From an uncultured bacterium (lineage in GTDB: Bacteria > Patescibacteriota > Minisyncoccia > Moranbacterales > UBA2206), in contig CAIZXS010000011.1 in the NCBI GenBank assembly GCA_903937035.1, positions 1 to 59,592 of the forward strand: DNA of 59,592 bases. The letters are read 5' to 3'. Position numbers and translations under genes: made by a program. The notes below the pieces were generated by a model. That model made no database searches. It had not been told where the DNA came from and worked only from the letters and a program-made list of their open reading frames with translations. Position 1 is the stretch's first letter. The number at the start of each line of letters is the position of its first letter. This document shows positions 39,921 through 48,883 of this stretch, one piece after another.

Positions 39921-40829
39921 ATGCAAAAGAATAAATATTTTTTTAGTCTAGTGATTTTGATAGTTGCTTTCTCTGGTTTCTTTGGCGAAGCAATGGAAGC
40001 GGGGGCAGCGGATTGCTGTTATAATAATTTAAGCGGCACTGCTTCTTGCGACACTTGTCTGCCTGATATGAGTAATTGTATTGAGGATCCCGTTGCTGCT
40101 GCATCGTTGGGCGTTACGCTTTGTCCACAAAAAGTGTCCTGTTCAAGTTCTTTGTGTCCAGCTTCGGTGCAGTGTTGTGTTGATAATAGTCAGACTCCTC
40201 CAGTTTGTGGTAATCCGGTAGCTGGAGCTTGCACTATTGGTACTCTAAAAATTGGAGCTTGTTCAACTTTTTGCACAACGTCAAATCCTATCGGCACAGA
40301 GTCAACATCAACAACATTTACTAATCCAATTACATCAAACTCAATTAGTGATGTTCTTGGAAAGCTTATGTCTGCGCTATCAGGACTGGTGATTACGCTT
40401 GCGATTATTTTTATTGTTCTTGGTGGAATACTTTACATGATGTCGGCAGGGGATCCGGGCATGATTAAAAGGGCAAAGGATTGTTGGCTATTTTCCGTGA
40501 TTGGCCTGGCTATTGTTGTGGCGGCGCCAACGTTTCTCAAGGAGGTGATGGCAATTCTCGGTGGAACTTTGCAGAATGATACACTAAATTCTGCGCTAAC
40601 AATTACAGAGATTGCAACGAATGTTATGAATTTTCTCTTGTCGGTTGTAGGAATTATTGCTATAATTAGTTTAGTGATTGCTGGTGGAATGTATATGACA
40701 GCATACGGAGATGACACGCAAATGGGAAAAGCCAAAAAAATGGCAATGTGGGCGGTTGTTGGAATCGCAGTTGCACTGGGGTCACTTGTTTTAGTGAAGC
40801 AAGTTGCTGATTTAATTGCTGGACCGTAG
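39921..40829 (+). CDS. T4SS-pilin-like membrane protein with cysteine-rich ectodomain
   Basis: A 302-residue protein with a signal peptide (about 1-30), an external domain holding about 17 cysteines in the next 100 residues, and two consecutive pilin-like modules. Each module has two hydrophobic segments (L-V-I-T-L-A-I-I-F-I-V-L-G-G-I-L-Y then S-V-I-G-L-A-I-V-V-A-A-P; and F-L-L-S-V-V-G-I-I-A-I-I then M-W-A-V-V-G-I-A). Short polar loops with K/R follow each first segment. It is the largest of four consecutive genes of the VirB2/TrbC-like T4SS_pilin type. Role inferred: secretion or surface structure, with the cysteine domain outside the cell. Confidence 0.78.
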   Translation: MQKNKYFFSLVILIVAFSGFFGEAMEAGAADCCYNNLSGTASCDTCLPDMSNCIEDPVAAASLGVTLCPQKVSCSSSLCPASVQCCVDNSQTPPVCGNPVAGACTIGTLKIGACSTFCTTSNPIGTESTSTTFTNPITSNSISDVLGKLMSALSGLVITLAIIFIVLGGILYMMSAGDPGMIKRAKDCWLFSVIGLAIVVAAPTFLKEVMAILGGTLQNDTLNSALTITEIATNVMNFLLSVVGIIAIISLVIAGGMYMTAYGDDTQMGKAKKMAMWAVVGIAVALGSLVLVKQVADLIAGP

Positions 40830-40887
40830 AGAAGAAAAAATTGATTCAAAGATATAAATAAAAATAAAAATAGAAGGAGGTGTATCA

Positions 40888-41262
40888 ATGAAAAATAAAA
40901 TTAAAGGAATGGTATATGGCGCATCAGCTTTGGCATTGACTTTGCCTACGCTAGTTTTCGGTGCAGCGGGTTATGGAACTTTTGATCCGGAAGCAGGTGG
41001 TTCAACTGGCCTTGCTGGAGGTAGTATCATGGAAATCGTAACTAATATCATGAAGTGGCTTCTCACGGCAGTGGGAATTGCCGGCGTGATTGGGTTTGCG
41101 ATTGCTGGTATTCTATATCTCACAGCAGCGGGAGACGAGACCAGAATCAAAAGTGCAAAATCAGCCATGGTCGCTTCTATCACGGGAGTGATTGTTGCAA
41201 TTGTTGGTGTCGTAGCGCTTACAGCTGCTAACACTATGCTTAAGGGAGACGCGGCGTTCTAG
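40888..41262 (+). CDS. T4SS-pilin-like small membrane protein 1
   Basis: A 124-residue protein of the TrbC/VirB2-like pilin type: signal segment at 1-26 (to V-F-G-A-A-G), then hydrophobic segment I-M-K-W-L-L-T-A-V-G-I-A-G-V-I-G-F-A-I-A-G, a short polar loop D-E-T-R-I-K-S-A-K and the second segment V-A-S-I-T-G-V-I-V-A-I-V-G-V-V-A. A strong ribosome site (AAGGAGGTG) precedes the ATG by 8 nt, the best of the four genes, suggesting the most abundant product. A terminator follows, so it ends the first part of the cluster. Confidence 0.85.
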   Translation: MKNKIKGMVYGASALALTLPTLVFGAAGYGTFDPEAGGSTGLAGGSIMEIVTNIMKWLLTAVGIAGVIGFAIAGILYLTAAGDETRIKSAKSAMVASITGVIVAIVGVVALTAANTMLKGDAAF

Positions 41263-41284
41263 TAAAAAATTTTTTGTTAGTTTG

Positions 41285-41318
41285 AAATAGTCCCGATTTG
41301 TCGGGACTATTTTTATTT
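41285..41318 (+). terminator. Terminator after the first small pilin-like gene
   Basis: Perfect 12-bp stem AAATAGTCCCGA / TCGGGACTATTT with a 4-nt loop and T-rich tail. Confidence 0.92.
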
Positions 41319-41423
41319 TTATTTTTATGGTATAATTTTAGTGTAATAAATTTATTTAAATTTAATTACTACGCTTCATTTTCATATTGCAATATGATTA
41401 AAAGAATCGTAGAAAACAATAAA

Positions 41424-41792
41424 ATGAAAATAAAAAAAATATATCCTGCGATGGGATTGAGTCTGGGCTTATTGTTTGTTTTCAATAAAGTGGCTAAGGC
41501 CGCTTGGGATGTTTCTTCCTTGGATGCTTATGATCTTCCTGATCCATCTGACGGCATCTATGGTATAATTTCAAATATTTTAGAGTGGCTTTTGACAATA
41601 GTGGGAATCGCTGGCGTGATTGGTTTTATTATCGCGGGGCTGATGTATCTGACTTCTACGGGCGAAGAGGCAAAGATTAAGGTTGCAAAAAGTGCGATGA
41701 CCGCTAGTATTATGGGTGTGATTGTAGCAATCTGTGGAGTTGTTGTGATTAAAGCGGTGGACAATATATTGAACGCTGAGTCTGCTTTTTAA
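41424..41792 (+). CDS. T4SS-pilin-like small membrane protein 2
   Basis: A 122-residue paralogue of the preceding protein: signal segment ending V-A-K-A-A-W, then L-E-W-L-L-T-I-V-G-I-A-G-V-I-G-F-I-I-A-G, the loop E-E-A-K-I-K-V-A-K-S-A-M and T-A-S-I-M-G-V-I-V-A-I-C-G-V. The open frame runs back to 41298, across the terminator; starts at 41394 or 41424 are possible and 41424 gives the family length. It differs from protein 1 mainly in the acidic spacer after the signal. Confidence 0.83.
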   Translation: MKIKKIYPAMGLSLGLLFVFNKVAKAAWDVSSLDAYDLPDPSDGIYGIISNILEWLLTIVGIAGVIGFIIAGLMYLTSTGEEAKIKVAKSAMTASIMGVIVAICGVVVIKAVDNILNAESAF

Positions 41793-41846
41793 GCGTTTAA
41801 AATAATTGCTCCTATTGAATGGATAAGTTGGATGACGGGATAATCT

Positions 41847-42206
41847 ATGAAAAAAAAGATAAAATTAATTTTAGTTGTGAGTTTGTTTTTTGTTGTGGCG
41901 CTGGTTCTTTTTAATGATGTTCAGGCCGCAACAACATTGACTTATCCAACTACATCGGGGTTACCGGAAAATACGGAGGGCGTCAAGGGTATTTTTGCAA
42001 ATGTTGCTAACTGGCTTTTGAGTGTCATTGGTATTGTTGCTGTTATTGCTTTTGTGATTTCTGGTTTTCAATATTTTCTCGTGGCAACAGATGAGAAGAT
42101 GTTGCAAACAGCCAAAAAATCAATGGTTGCTTCTGCGATTGGCATTGCGGTGGCATTGTCGGGAGTAATTGCGATTAAAGCGGTGGAGATGTTGCTTACG
42201 GGTTAG
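41847..42206 (+). CDS. T4SS-pilin-like small membrane protein 3
   Basis: A 119-residue paralogue: M-K-K-K-I-K then signal segment to V-Q-A-A-T, hydrophobic segment L-L-S-V-I-G-I-V-A-V-I-A-F-V-I-S-G, polar loop D-E-K-M-L-Q-T-A-K-K-S and segment A-S-A-I-G-I-A-V-A-L-S-G-V-I-A-I. It is more diverged in the loop (no T-A-A-G-D or T-S-T-G-E before the K). With the three preceding genes it forms a pilin-like cluster, ending at a bidirectional terminator before the converging membrane operon. Confidence 0.82.
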   Translation: MKKKIKLILVVSLFFVVALVLFNDVQAATTLTYPTTSGLPENTEGVKGIFANVANWLLSVIGIVAVIAFVISGFQYFLVATDEKMLQTAKKSMVASAIGIAVALSGVIAIKAVEMLLTG

Positions 42207-42268
42207 AAGCTTTTGTGTGAAACTTTTTTTGATATCATTTTTTTGGGAAAAATAAAAAATAGACAAGG

Positions 42269-42308
42269 AAAAAGGGCAGTCTCGAGTAAATCGAATCTGC
42301 CCTTTTTT
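42269..42308. terminator. Bidirectional terminator between pilin-like and membrane operons
   Basis: AAAAAGGGCAG / CTGCCCTTTTTT stem with an inner TCGA pairing; serves both converging transcripts. Confidence 0.9.
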
Positions 42309-42318
42309 GTCACAATTT

Positions 42319-43416
42319 TTATCTTTGAAAAATCGTGACAGTTGAACTTCCAGATGGGGATAATACCCCGATTGTCTGGCGTGAATTTGTGATTTCAAAT
42401 TCGCCAGTACCTCTTGCATTCCATCCTTCCCCAAGATTAACCTTGGTATCAGATGGGACCACTCGGTATTTTCCGGTTTTTATTTCCCGGGTTTCGAAAT
42501 AACTTTTTCCGCCAGTAATTTGAATTGTTGCCGGAAATGTCGATAGTAATTGATTTTGCATGGGTGGTGGGTTTGCGGTACCACCATCGACCGGTGGTGC
42601 TAAAATTTTCTCATCAGCCTTGAGTTTGGCCTTAAACTCATCCAAGGTTAGGCCTTGTTTGGCTGCTATCATGTCCTGCTCTACTTCCGTAGGCAATGCT
42701 TTTCCTGGATGGCTAATTTGCCAAGCCGCTGCCTTCTCCGTTGCTTTTGTGAGCATAGCTTGGCGCTGTCTTTCGCGAAGCGCATTTACTTTGCTAAGTT
42801 CACGCGCGTTTTCACCTGCTAGCTTTCCTGCTCTCAGCTTTGCGACTCCCTCTGAAACAAGGGGAATATATCCAACTTGTGGGAACATATCGTATCCTGC
42901 AACAAGAAGGAAGATGCTAATGGTCATGACAGCGACTGTGCGGAAAATCCACAGACCTGCCTTTATGGAGATCATGGCAATAGCGAATATTACCATAATC
43001 AGAATCGGCAGCCATAATCTTCCACCACTTGTTAAGTTAAAATACAACGGAGCGGCAAGAAAAATTATTGTCTGAGCCAGCCACACATTAATGGCATACT
43101 TTCGATAAGTTGCCGCCAATTCGCTGTCCCAGATTGTCTTGTTTGTTTCGGGACCGATAGCTTGAAAGCTATCCAGCATCTCCCCAGCGATGGCTACATG
43201 AAGATAGCGCCAAATTCCGAAAATTCTATAGGCACTGAAAAGCCACAGTGGGAAAGAAATATAGAATGAGTGAGCAATTGGCGTTCCGAAGAAAGCCGGT
43301 AAAACACCAATGATTGTTAGGATGAAAACCAACCCAAGCGTCCAACTGATTTGCTCCACAGTAAGACGCACCCTTGCCCATGAACCAATGAAAAAATTTG
43401 GTATAAATTGGAACAT
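42319..43416 (-). CDS. Hypothetical polytopic membrane protein with periplasmic-like C-terminus
   Basis: A 365-residue protein. The first half has about five hydrophobic segments (from about residue 26 to 185). The rest is soluble: a charged helical part (about 200-275), a P-rich linker and a beta-rich tail that reads like a jelly-roll (I-Q-I-T-G-G-K-S-Y-F-E-T-R-E). The start at 43416 follows AAGGAGG by 8 nt, though the frame is open 26 codons further. It is the second gene of the operon beginning at 44080, 31 nt after the first. A role in a secretion machine with the pilin-like genes is possible but only from proximity. Confidence 0.68.
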   Translation of the reverse strand: MFQFIPNFFIGSWARVRLTVEQISWTLGLVFILTIIGVLPAFFGTPIAHSFYISFPLWLFSAYRIFGIWRYLHVAIAGEMLDSFQAIGPETNKTIWDSELAATYRKYAINVWLAQTIIFLAAPLYFNLTSGGRLWLPILIMVIFAIAMISIKAGLWIFRTVAVMTISIFLLVAGYDMFPQVGYIPLVSEGVAKLRAGKLAGENARELSKVNALRERQRQAMLTKATEKAAAWQISHPGKALPTEVEQDMIAAKQGLTLDEFKAKLKADEKILAPPVDGGTANPPPMQNQLLSTFPATIQITGGKSYFETREIKTGKYRVVPSDTKVNLGEGWNARGTGEFEITNSRQTIGVLSPSGSSTVTIFQR

Positions 43417-43447
43417 TTGCGTTCCTCCTTGTATTTTTTTGACTTGT

Positions 43448-44080
43448 TTAATTTGAAAACATTTTTTTCCACCAAGGGCGATCTTGGAACTCATTCAAAG
43501 CTGTTTCCGAAGATTGTCTGAAATTATTAGAAACAACATTAACTTGTCCCACAAATCCTTTAATTTCATTCCAGGCACCAATCGCCCATTTTTGGACAAT
43601 AGCAATTTTTTTCTTAGTTTCCGCGTCAGTGCCAATGTGGATAATATTATCCTTGATCATTTGTACCCTTGAATCATCATCGGCGTATTCACTTATTCGA
43701 TGGATGAACCCATGGATGATTTGTTCGCCCGGGCGTTTTTTTGTTTTTTCATCAGGATTGCCCAGAGCAACCAGGATGATGAAGTTATTGGCAATTTGCT
43801 TTTCTTCTTCAGTGCCAGACCTCAACTCTTTGAATGCACGAATAAGAAGTGCGCGTTCTGCCGTTGTTAGGTTGCATTCACCGAGAATATAACCATATAT
43901 GGCTTCATTCTCGAGACCCTTACCGCTAGCGAGAGATTTGATGAAATCAGCTCCTGCTTCAATACCCTTTTCCTTGATAATTCCTCTTAGGGCATCCATC
44001 AGGCCAACGGCGACAGCACTTCCCATTAAAACTTGGAAAGCACCTTTTAAATTCTCATATGCGTTCCTAAACATACTCAT
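43448..44080 (-). CDS. Hypothetical protein, 210 residues
   Basis: I recognise no family. The protein is mostly helical and charged, with one moderately hydrophobic stretch near the N-terminus (about 13-29, F-Q-V-L-M-G-S-A-V-A-V-G-L-M) that could be a membrane anchor. The ribosome site is AGGTAGG before the ATG at 44080 and a good promoter with a leader hairpin lies upstream. It forms an operon with the polytopic protein at 42319. Confidence 0.62.
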   Translation of the reverse strand: MSMFRNAYENLKGAFQVLMGSAVAVGLMDALRGIIKEKGIEAGADFIKSLASGKGLENEAIYGYILGECNLTTAERALLIRAFKELRSGTEEEKQIANNFIILVALGNPDEKTKKRPGEQIIHGFIHRISEYADDDSRVQMIKDNIIHIGTDAETKKKIAIVQKWAIGAWNEIKGFVGQVNVVSNNFRQSSETALNEFQDRPWWKKMFSN

Positions 44081-44137
44081 CTTTTCCTACCTTTCCGCCT
44101 TATCAGCGTAGAAAATATTATATAAAATTGTCAAAGA

Positions 44138-44159
44138 ACCGATCATCCGGTTCTTGGTT
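44138..44159 (-). promoter_or_regulatory. Leader hairpin of the membrane operon
   Basis: AAGAACCG / CGGTTCTT with a 6-nt loop near 44138-44159, inside the 5' leader on the minus strand. Confidence 0.4.
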
Positions 44160-44201
44160 TTCCCAATTTGCCGAGTCGACGCTTTGTTGCGTTAACCTTA
44201 T

Positions 44202-44230
44202 ATATTAGCACAAAATAGTAAAAAAGTCAA
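44202..44230 (-). promoter_or_regulatory. Promoter of the two-gene membrane operon
   Basis: On the minus strand TTGACT (44230-44225), 17-bp spacer ending TGTGC, TAATAT (44207-44202). The remaining gap to the nusA promoter (44231-44376) shows nothing gene-like. Confidence 0.7.
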
Positions 44231-44376
44231 TAAATAGTTGATCTGACGGCTAGATTTACCTAAAATAGGGCATAAAATTGATAGTTTTCTTCACGGATAG
44301 GCATAATGTCGCCTTATAGAGCCAAAATATTAAAAAAATGGTTATTTTTGGCCTATTTGTGGGAAATGTCGCGTAT

Positions 44377-44406
44377 TTGACAAAACCTAGCTTTACGAGC
44401 TATAAT
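44377..44406 (+). promoter_or_regulatory. Promoter of nusA
   Basis: TTGACA (44377-44382), 18-bp spacer, TATAAT (44401-44406), about 190 nt upstream of the nusA ATG. Confidence 0.8.
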
Positions 44407-44431
44407 GCGAGTGTTGATAGATTGATGACTC

Positions 44432-44458
44432 AGGTTCGCGAAAGCGGGCTTTTTATTT
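44432..44458 (+). promoter_or_regulatory. Candidate attenuator in the nusA leader
   Basis: GGTTCGC-GAAA-GCGGGCT forms a stem with G-U pairs and is followed by TTTTTATTT, about 20 nt after the predicted start. It looks like an early intrinsic terminator. Downstream (44468-44495) a palindromic repeat CGCTGAAGCTTCGGCGGACG lies in the same leader. Confidence 0.45.
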
Positions 44459-44599
44459 AAGTTAATCCTCCTACGCTGAAGCTTCGGCGGACGAGCTAAC
44501 TTGGAGTAAATTCTCCGTGGCTTGCCACGATTAGGGTCCGGGGATTGCCCTAGAGTTTATGCCCTTAATTTAGGATTTTAATTATTTAAAAATAATACT

Positions 44600-45946
44600 A
44601 TGCGAAAACTTGGACAAATTAGAAAGCCAAGAAAGGATAAAGAGGAAGAAGAGGCTCCAAAAGGAACTGGTGATTTTGGAAGCGCAATTTCTGCTCTTTG
44701 TGAAGAAAAGGGAATTTCAAAGGAAAAAGTGATTGAAACAATTGCGGCGGCGTTGGCTGCGGCTTACAAGAAAGATTATGGAAAAAAGGGACAAAATATT
44801 CGCGCAGAATTTGATGAGGTGAGCGGTGGTGCAAAGTTCTATCTTGTAAAAGAAGTTGTTGATGAGACGACGCGAGAATTTGTAGAGGAAAAAGAAGATG
44901 GTGAGGCGGAAGAGAAGCATGGTTATGCGGAAAGAGCTCATGGTGGCAGAGACTCATCTTTTGCTGAAGCGGTAGACGAGGAGAGATTGCCTCGTTTTAA
45001 TCCAGAACGTGATTTGACATTGGAGCAAGCAAGAAAGCAAAAGAAAAAAGCGGTTGTTGGCGACATCATTGAGACGGTTTTGCCAGAGGAAAAAGACTAC
45101 GGTCGCGTGGCAGCACAAACTGCAAAACAAGTAATCATTCAACGTATCCGCGAAGCTGAAAGAGATTCGATGTTTGAGGAGTATAAAAATAAGGAGGGCG
45201 AAGTGATTAGCGGTGTTGTGCAGAGAGTGGAAGGGCGCAATGTTTTTATCGATATTGGAAAATCGGTTGGCGTGCTTTTTCCTGGTGAACAAGTGGAAAG
45301 AGAGAATTATCGTATTGGCCAACGCGTTAAGGTGTATTTGGCAAAAGTTGATGCAGGAACAAAAGGTCCTGGGATTACTCTCAGTCGAGTTCACCCTGAT
45401 ATGGTGCGACGACTTTTTGAACTTGAGGTGCCGGAAATTTTTGCCGGAACGGTTGAAATTAAAGCCATTGCCAGGGAAGCTGGTGAGCGTACAAAAGTTG
45501 CCGTGGCTTCAACGGAAGAAGGGATTGATCCAATTGGATCTTGCGTCGGACAGAAGGGCACAAGAGTGCAAGCGATTATTGAGGAACTGGGCGGCGAAAA
45601 GATTGATATTATTCTTTGGAATGAGGATATCGCTAAATTTATCTCAGCGGCGCTTAGCCCTGCAAAGGTTTTGCGAGTTGACTTGAATGAGGCCGAGAAA
45701 AAAGCAACAACTATTGTGCCGGAGGAACAGCTATCACTAGCTATTGGAAAACGTGGACAAAATGTGCGTTTAGCTGCAAAACTAACTGGCTGGAAGATTG
45801 ATATTGCGGGAGTGAAATCTGAGGAAGAGGGTGATGCGTCAGAAAGCAGTGAGCAGCAGGCAGAAGAGGAAAAGAGTGATGTTGCAGAAGTTGTTTCGCC
45901 TGAAGTTGTGGAAGATGAAGTGGTTGATGATAAGGCAGTAGAGTAG
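44600..45946 (+). CDS. nusA: Transcription termination/antitermination protein NusA
   Basis: RNA polymerase-binding factor that controls pausing and termination. The 448 residues comprise the N-terminal domain, an S1 domain (V-I-S-G-V-V-Q-R-V-E-G-R-N-V-F-I-D-I-G) and two KH domains (P-I-G-S-C-V-G-Q-K-G-T-R-V-Q; L-S-L-A-I-G-K-R-G-Q-N-V-R-L-A), then an acidic tail. In the N-terminal domain an acidic/polar insertion of about 35 residues (E-E-K-E-D-G-E-A-E-E-K through E-E-R-L-P-R) separates V-V-D-E-T from N-P-E-R-D, partly resembling palindrome-derived sequence. The long leader with a possible attenuator suggests autoregulation. Confidence 0.94.
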   Translation: MRKLGQIRKPRKDKEEEEAPKGTGDFGSAISALCEEKGISKEKVIETIAAALAAAYKKDYGKKGQNIRAEFDEVSGGAKFYLVKEVVDETTREFVEEKEDGEAEEKHGYAERAHGGRDSSFAEAVDEERLPRFNPERDLTLEQARKQKKKAVVGDIIETVLPEEKDYGRVAAQTAKQVIIQRIREAERDSMFEEYKNKEGEVISGVVQRVEGRNVFIDIGKSVGVLFPGEQVERENYRIGQRVKVYLAKVDAGTKGPGITLSRVHPDMVRRLFELEVPEIFAGTVEIKAIAREAGERTKVAVASTEEGIDPIGSCVGQKGTRVQAIIEELGGEKIDIILWNEDIAKFISAALSPAKVLRVDLNEAEKKATTIVPEEQLSLAIGKRGQNVRLAAKLTGWKIDIAGVKSEEEGDASESSEQQAEEEKSDVAEVVSPEVVEDEVVDDKAVE

Positions 45947-46013
45947 AAGCTTAAATTGTGCTATTCCTGCGAAGGCGAGAATGGCAGTGGGATAAATAAT
46001 TATTGTCAAAAAG

Positions 46014-46943
46014 ATGAATAAAACAATTATTATTGGACACAAAAATCCAGATACCGACTCAATCGTTTCCAGCTTGATTGCAGAACATTATTACAAGAAT
46101 GTTCTCAAAATCGATGCTGTGGCATATCGCGCAGGCGAACTTAATAATGAGTCGAAATTTATTCTTGAAAAATTTTCATTTAAAACTCCACAGTTACTAA
46201 AAAAAGCAAGTGGAAATGAACGGTTTATTTTGGTGGATCATAATGAGCTCAGCCAAACTGTGGATGGTTTGCAGGGCGGACAAATTGAAAGAATTATTGA
46301 TCATCATAAGGTTAATCTGCAGGTAGAAGCTCCGTTGTATCTGCGAGTTGATCCAATCGGAAGCACAGCCTCGGTTCTTGCAAGAATGTACGGCGAGGCG
46401 GGAAAGAGAATTCCAGCGAATATTGCAAAAATAATACTGGCAGGAATTCTTTCTGATACGCTAAACTTAAATTCACCCACCACAACGGATGTAGATCGAA
46501 AATTAGTGAGAGAATTGAATAAGATTGCCAAGCTTGATTTGAAGCAATTTGTGGCTGATTTATTTTCTGCCAAATCAAGTCTGAAGGGGATTTCTTTACC
46601 ATTGCTTATCACTCAAGATTACAAGATATTTGAAATGGGGACGAATAAGGTGGGCATTTCAGCGTGGGAAACTACCAATCCAGGTAGTGTAACTTCGGAG
46701 AAGGAAAAAATTATAAAATTGTTAGTTGAAAAAAAACAGCAAGAAAAGTTGGATTATATCATTTTCATGCTAGTAGACATAGTTAAGGAAAATTGTACGC
46801 TGTTTATTGTTGGAGAAAAAGAACAATCAATTTTGCAAAAAGTATTTGCAGGAAAAATTGTTGGCGATGAGATGTTTTTGCCTGGTGTAGTTTCTCGCAA
46901 GAAACAAATCGTACCACAGTTGACCGAAGCTCTAAGTAAATAA
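46014..46943 (+). CDS. ppaC: Manganese-dependent inorganic pyrophosphatase (DHH family)
   Basis: Family II pyrophosphatase that hydrolyses PPi. The 309 residues start I-I-I-G-H-K-N-P-D-T-D-S with the metal ligands H9, D13 and D15, followed by V-D-H-N-E, I-I-D-H-H-K and, near the C-terminus, the R-K-K-Q-I-V-P-Q-L signature that binds phosphate. The length is standard. It is not in an evident operon: nusA ends 67 bp upstream and tig starts 17 bp downstream, so it may be transcribed with tig. Confidence 0.93.
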   Translation: MNKTIIIGHKNPDTDSIVSSLIAEHYYKNVLKIDAVAYRAGELNNESKFILEKFSFKTPQLLKKASGNERFILVDHNELSQTVDGLQGGQIERIIDHHKVNLQVEAPLYLRVDPIGSTASVLARMYGEAGKRIPANIAKIILAGILSDTLNLNSPTTTDVDRKLVRELNKIAKLDLKQFVADLFSAKSSLKGISLPLLITQDYKIFEMGTNKVGISAWETTNPGSVTSEKEKIIKLLVEKKQQEKLDYIIFMLVDIVKENCTLFIVGEKEQSILQKVFAGKIVGDEMFLPGVVSRKKQIVPQLTEALSK

Positions 46944-46960
46944 TTATTTTTTAAGTTGTT

Positions 46961-48244
46961 ATGATTAAAAAATTACCTAAATCGAAAATTGAAGTTGAAT
47001 TGACTGTTTTTTGGAAGGACTGGGAAAAGTTTATTATTCCTGCTGTGGCGGAAATTTCTGCTGAATTTAAGTTTCCAGGATTCCGTCCAGGAAAAGCTCC
47101 GCGAAACTTGGTAGAGCAAAAAGTGGGCAAGGAAATGATTTTGAGCCATGCGGCGGAAAAAGCAATCAGTAAGAGTTATTCTGATTTTGTCGTCCGCGAA
47201 AAATTGGCAGTCCTTGGGAGTCCGAAAGTGGAGATTGATAAGATTGAAGAGGGTGGCGATTTAGTGTTTAAAGCGACAGTATCAGTGATGCCAAAAGTCG
47301 CAGTGTTGGATAAATATAAGGAAGCAATAAAAAAGATTAATGCGGAGTATCAGAAAAAAACAACAGAGATTGGCGAGGAAGAAATAATGTTAGAGTTGGA
47401 GAAAATCGCCAATAGTCGCGTGAAGCTGGTGACAGTTCGGCGTGCGGTGGCTAATAACGACAGTGTGGAAGTAGACTTTGCTGTTAGTGTTGACGGGAAA
47501 GTGATTGAAGGCGGTGAGAGCAAGAACCATGCGCTTGTAATTGGCAAGGGTGTATTTATTCCCGGTTTTGAAGAAGAGCTGATTGGCATGAATGAAGGAG
47601 AGGAGAAAGTATTCGAACTGACTTTTCCGAAAGATTATCATAAAAAAGACTTGGCTGGAAAAGCAGCTAGTTTTCAGGTGAAAATGAATTTAGTGCAGGA
47701 GAGGCAAGTGCCGGAAATAAATGATGAGTTTGCGATATCATTGGGAAAATTCAAAGATCTTTCTGAGTTAAAGGTTAACATCAAAGAAGGTTTCGAGCAT
47801 GAAAACGAGCATAAGATGAAAGAGGAGAAACATACTAAATATTTAGATGAGATTGTGAAAAATCTGGAAGGAGAGTTGCCAGATGCACTTGTCGCTGATG
47901 AGCTGAATCGCATGGTTCAAGAATTCGAAGGTCAAATTCAATCAACGGGAATGACGCTGGATAATTATCTGGAAAAACTGAAGAAAACCAAGGCGGAACT
48001 ATTGAAAGAATGGGAGCCACAAGCTGAAAAAAGAATAAAATCAGCTTTAGCATTGAAGGAAATTGCTAAACTAGAAGAGATTAAGATGGATTCAGCTGAG
48101 ATTGAAGCAGAGATGAATAAAACCCTTCAGTATTACAAGGAAGTGAAGGATTTTGAAAAAAATGTGGATATGGAGCGACTATATAGTTATGTCAAAGGAA
48201 CTTTGGAGAATGATAAGGTATTTGAATTGTTGGAGAAATTATAA
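46961..48244 (+). CDS. tig: Trigger factor
   Basis: Ribosome-associated chaperone with peptidyl-prolyl isomerase activity. The 427 residues have the ribosome-binding signature F-P-G-F-R-P-G-K-A-P near residue 45, the FKBP-like domain (D-S-V-E-V-D-F through F-I-P-G-F-E-E-E-L-I-G-M and F-P-K-D-Y) and a long helical C-terminal domain. clpP starts 21 nt after the stop, the tig-clpP pairing seen in many bacteria; clpX is absent here. Confidence 0.95.
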   Translation: MIKKLPKSKIEVELTVFWKDWEKFIIPAVAEISAEFKFPGFRPGKAPRNLVEQKVGKEMILSHAAEKAISKSYSDFVVREKLAVLGSPKVEIDKIEEGGDLVFKATVSVMPKVAVLDKYKEAIKKINAEYQKKTTEIGEEEIMLELEKIANSRVKLVTVRRAVANNDSVEVDFAVSVDGKVIEGGESKNHALVIGKGVFIPGFEEELIGMNEGEEKVFELTFPKDYHKKDLAGKAASFQVKMNLVQERQVPEINDEFAISLGKFKDLSELKVNIKEGFEHENEHKMKEEKHTKYLDEIVKNLEGELPDALVADELNRMVQEFEGQIQSTGMTLDNYLEKLKKTKAELLKEWEPQAEKRIKSALALKEIAKLEEIKMDSAEIEAEMNKTLQYYKEVKDFEKNVDMERLYSYVKGTLENDKVFELLEKL

Positions 48245-48265
48245 TTGTTTATAATTGCCAAAGCT

Positions 48266-48862
48266 ATGCAAAATAAAATTACAAATCAATATCTCATTCC
48301 AACCGTAATTGAGAAGACTAATAATGGCGAGCGAGCTTATGATATTTATTCGCGTCTTCTGAAGGATCGCATAATTTTCTTGGGCAGTCCAATTGATGAT
48401 GTATCGGCCAATATTATCATCGCGCAGCTTTTATTTTTAGATTCACAAAATGCGAAAGAGGATATCAAGCTCTATATTAACTCGCCTGGTGGATCAGTTA
48501 CATCAGCGCTAGCAATCTATGACACGATGCAATTTGTCAAAGCCGATGTCTCGACAATTTGCATCGGAATCGCAGCGAGCGCCGCTGCTTTGCTTTTGTC
48601 TTCTGGGGCCAAAGGTAAGCGAATAGCGCTTCCTAATAGCGAGGTGATGATTCATCAGGTTATGGGCGGCGCACAAGGGCAGGCGACGGATATTGATATC
48701 CATGCGAGACATATTTTGAAAACAAAGGAGCGTTTAAATGAGATTCTGGCACGGCATACCGGGCAATCAATTTCTAGAATTGCCATTGATGCAGAGCGCG
48801 ATTTCTTTATGAGCGCGATTGAGGCGAAGAAATATGGAATTGTGGATAAGATTATTAAATGA
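48266..48862 (+). CDS. clpP: ATP-dependent Clp protease proteolytic subunit
   Basis: Serine protease forming the barrel of the Clp complex. The 198 residues carry the triad S105 (in G-I-A-A-S-A-A), H130 (M-I-H-Q) and D179 (A-E-R-D-F-F), with the S-P-G-G-S-V oxyanion segment. The start motif [16 protein letters not shown] fits; an open frame begins earlier at a TTG (48245) but ATG 48266 is better. The unfoldase ClpX is not in the window. A terminator follows. Confidence 0.96.
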   Translation: MQNKITNQYLIPTVIEKTNNGERAYDIYSRLLKDRIIFLGSPIDDVSANIIIAQLLFLDSQNAKEDIKLYINSPGGSVTSALAIYDTMQFVKADVSTICIGIAASAAALLLSSGAKGKRIALPNSEVMIHQVMGGAQGQATDIDIHARHILKTKERLNEILARHTGQSISRIAIDAERDFFMSAIEAKKYGIVDKIIK

Positions 48863-48883
48863 TTTAGTTCTATGTTTATATAT

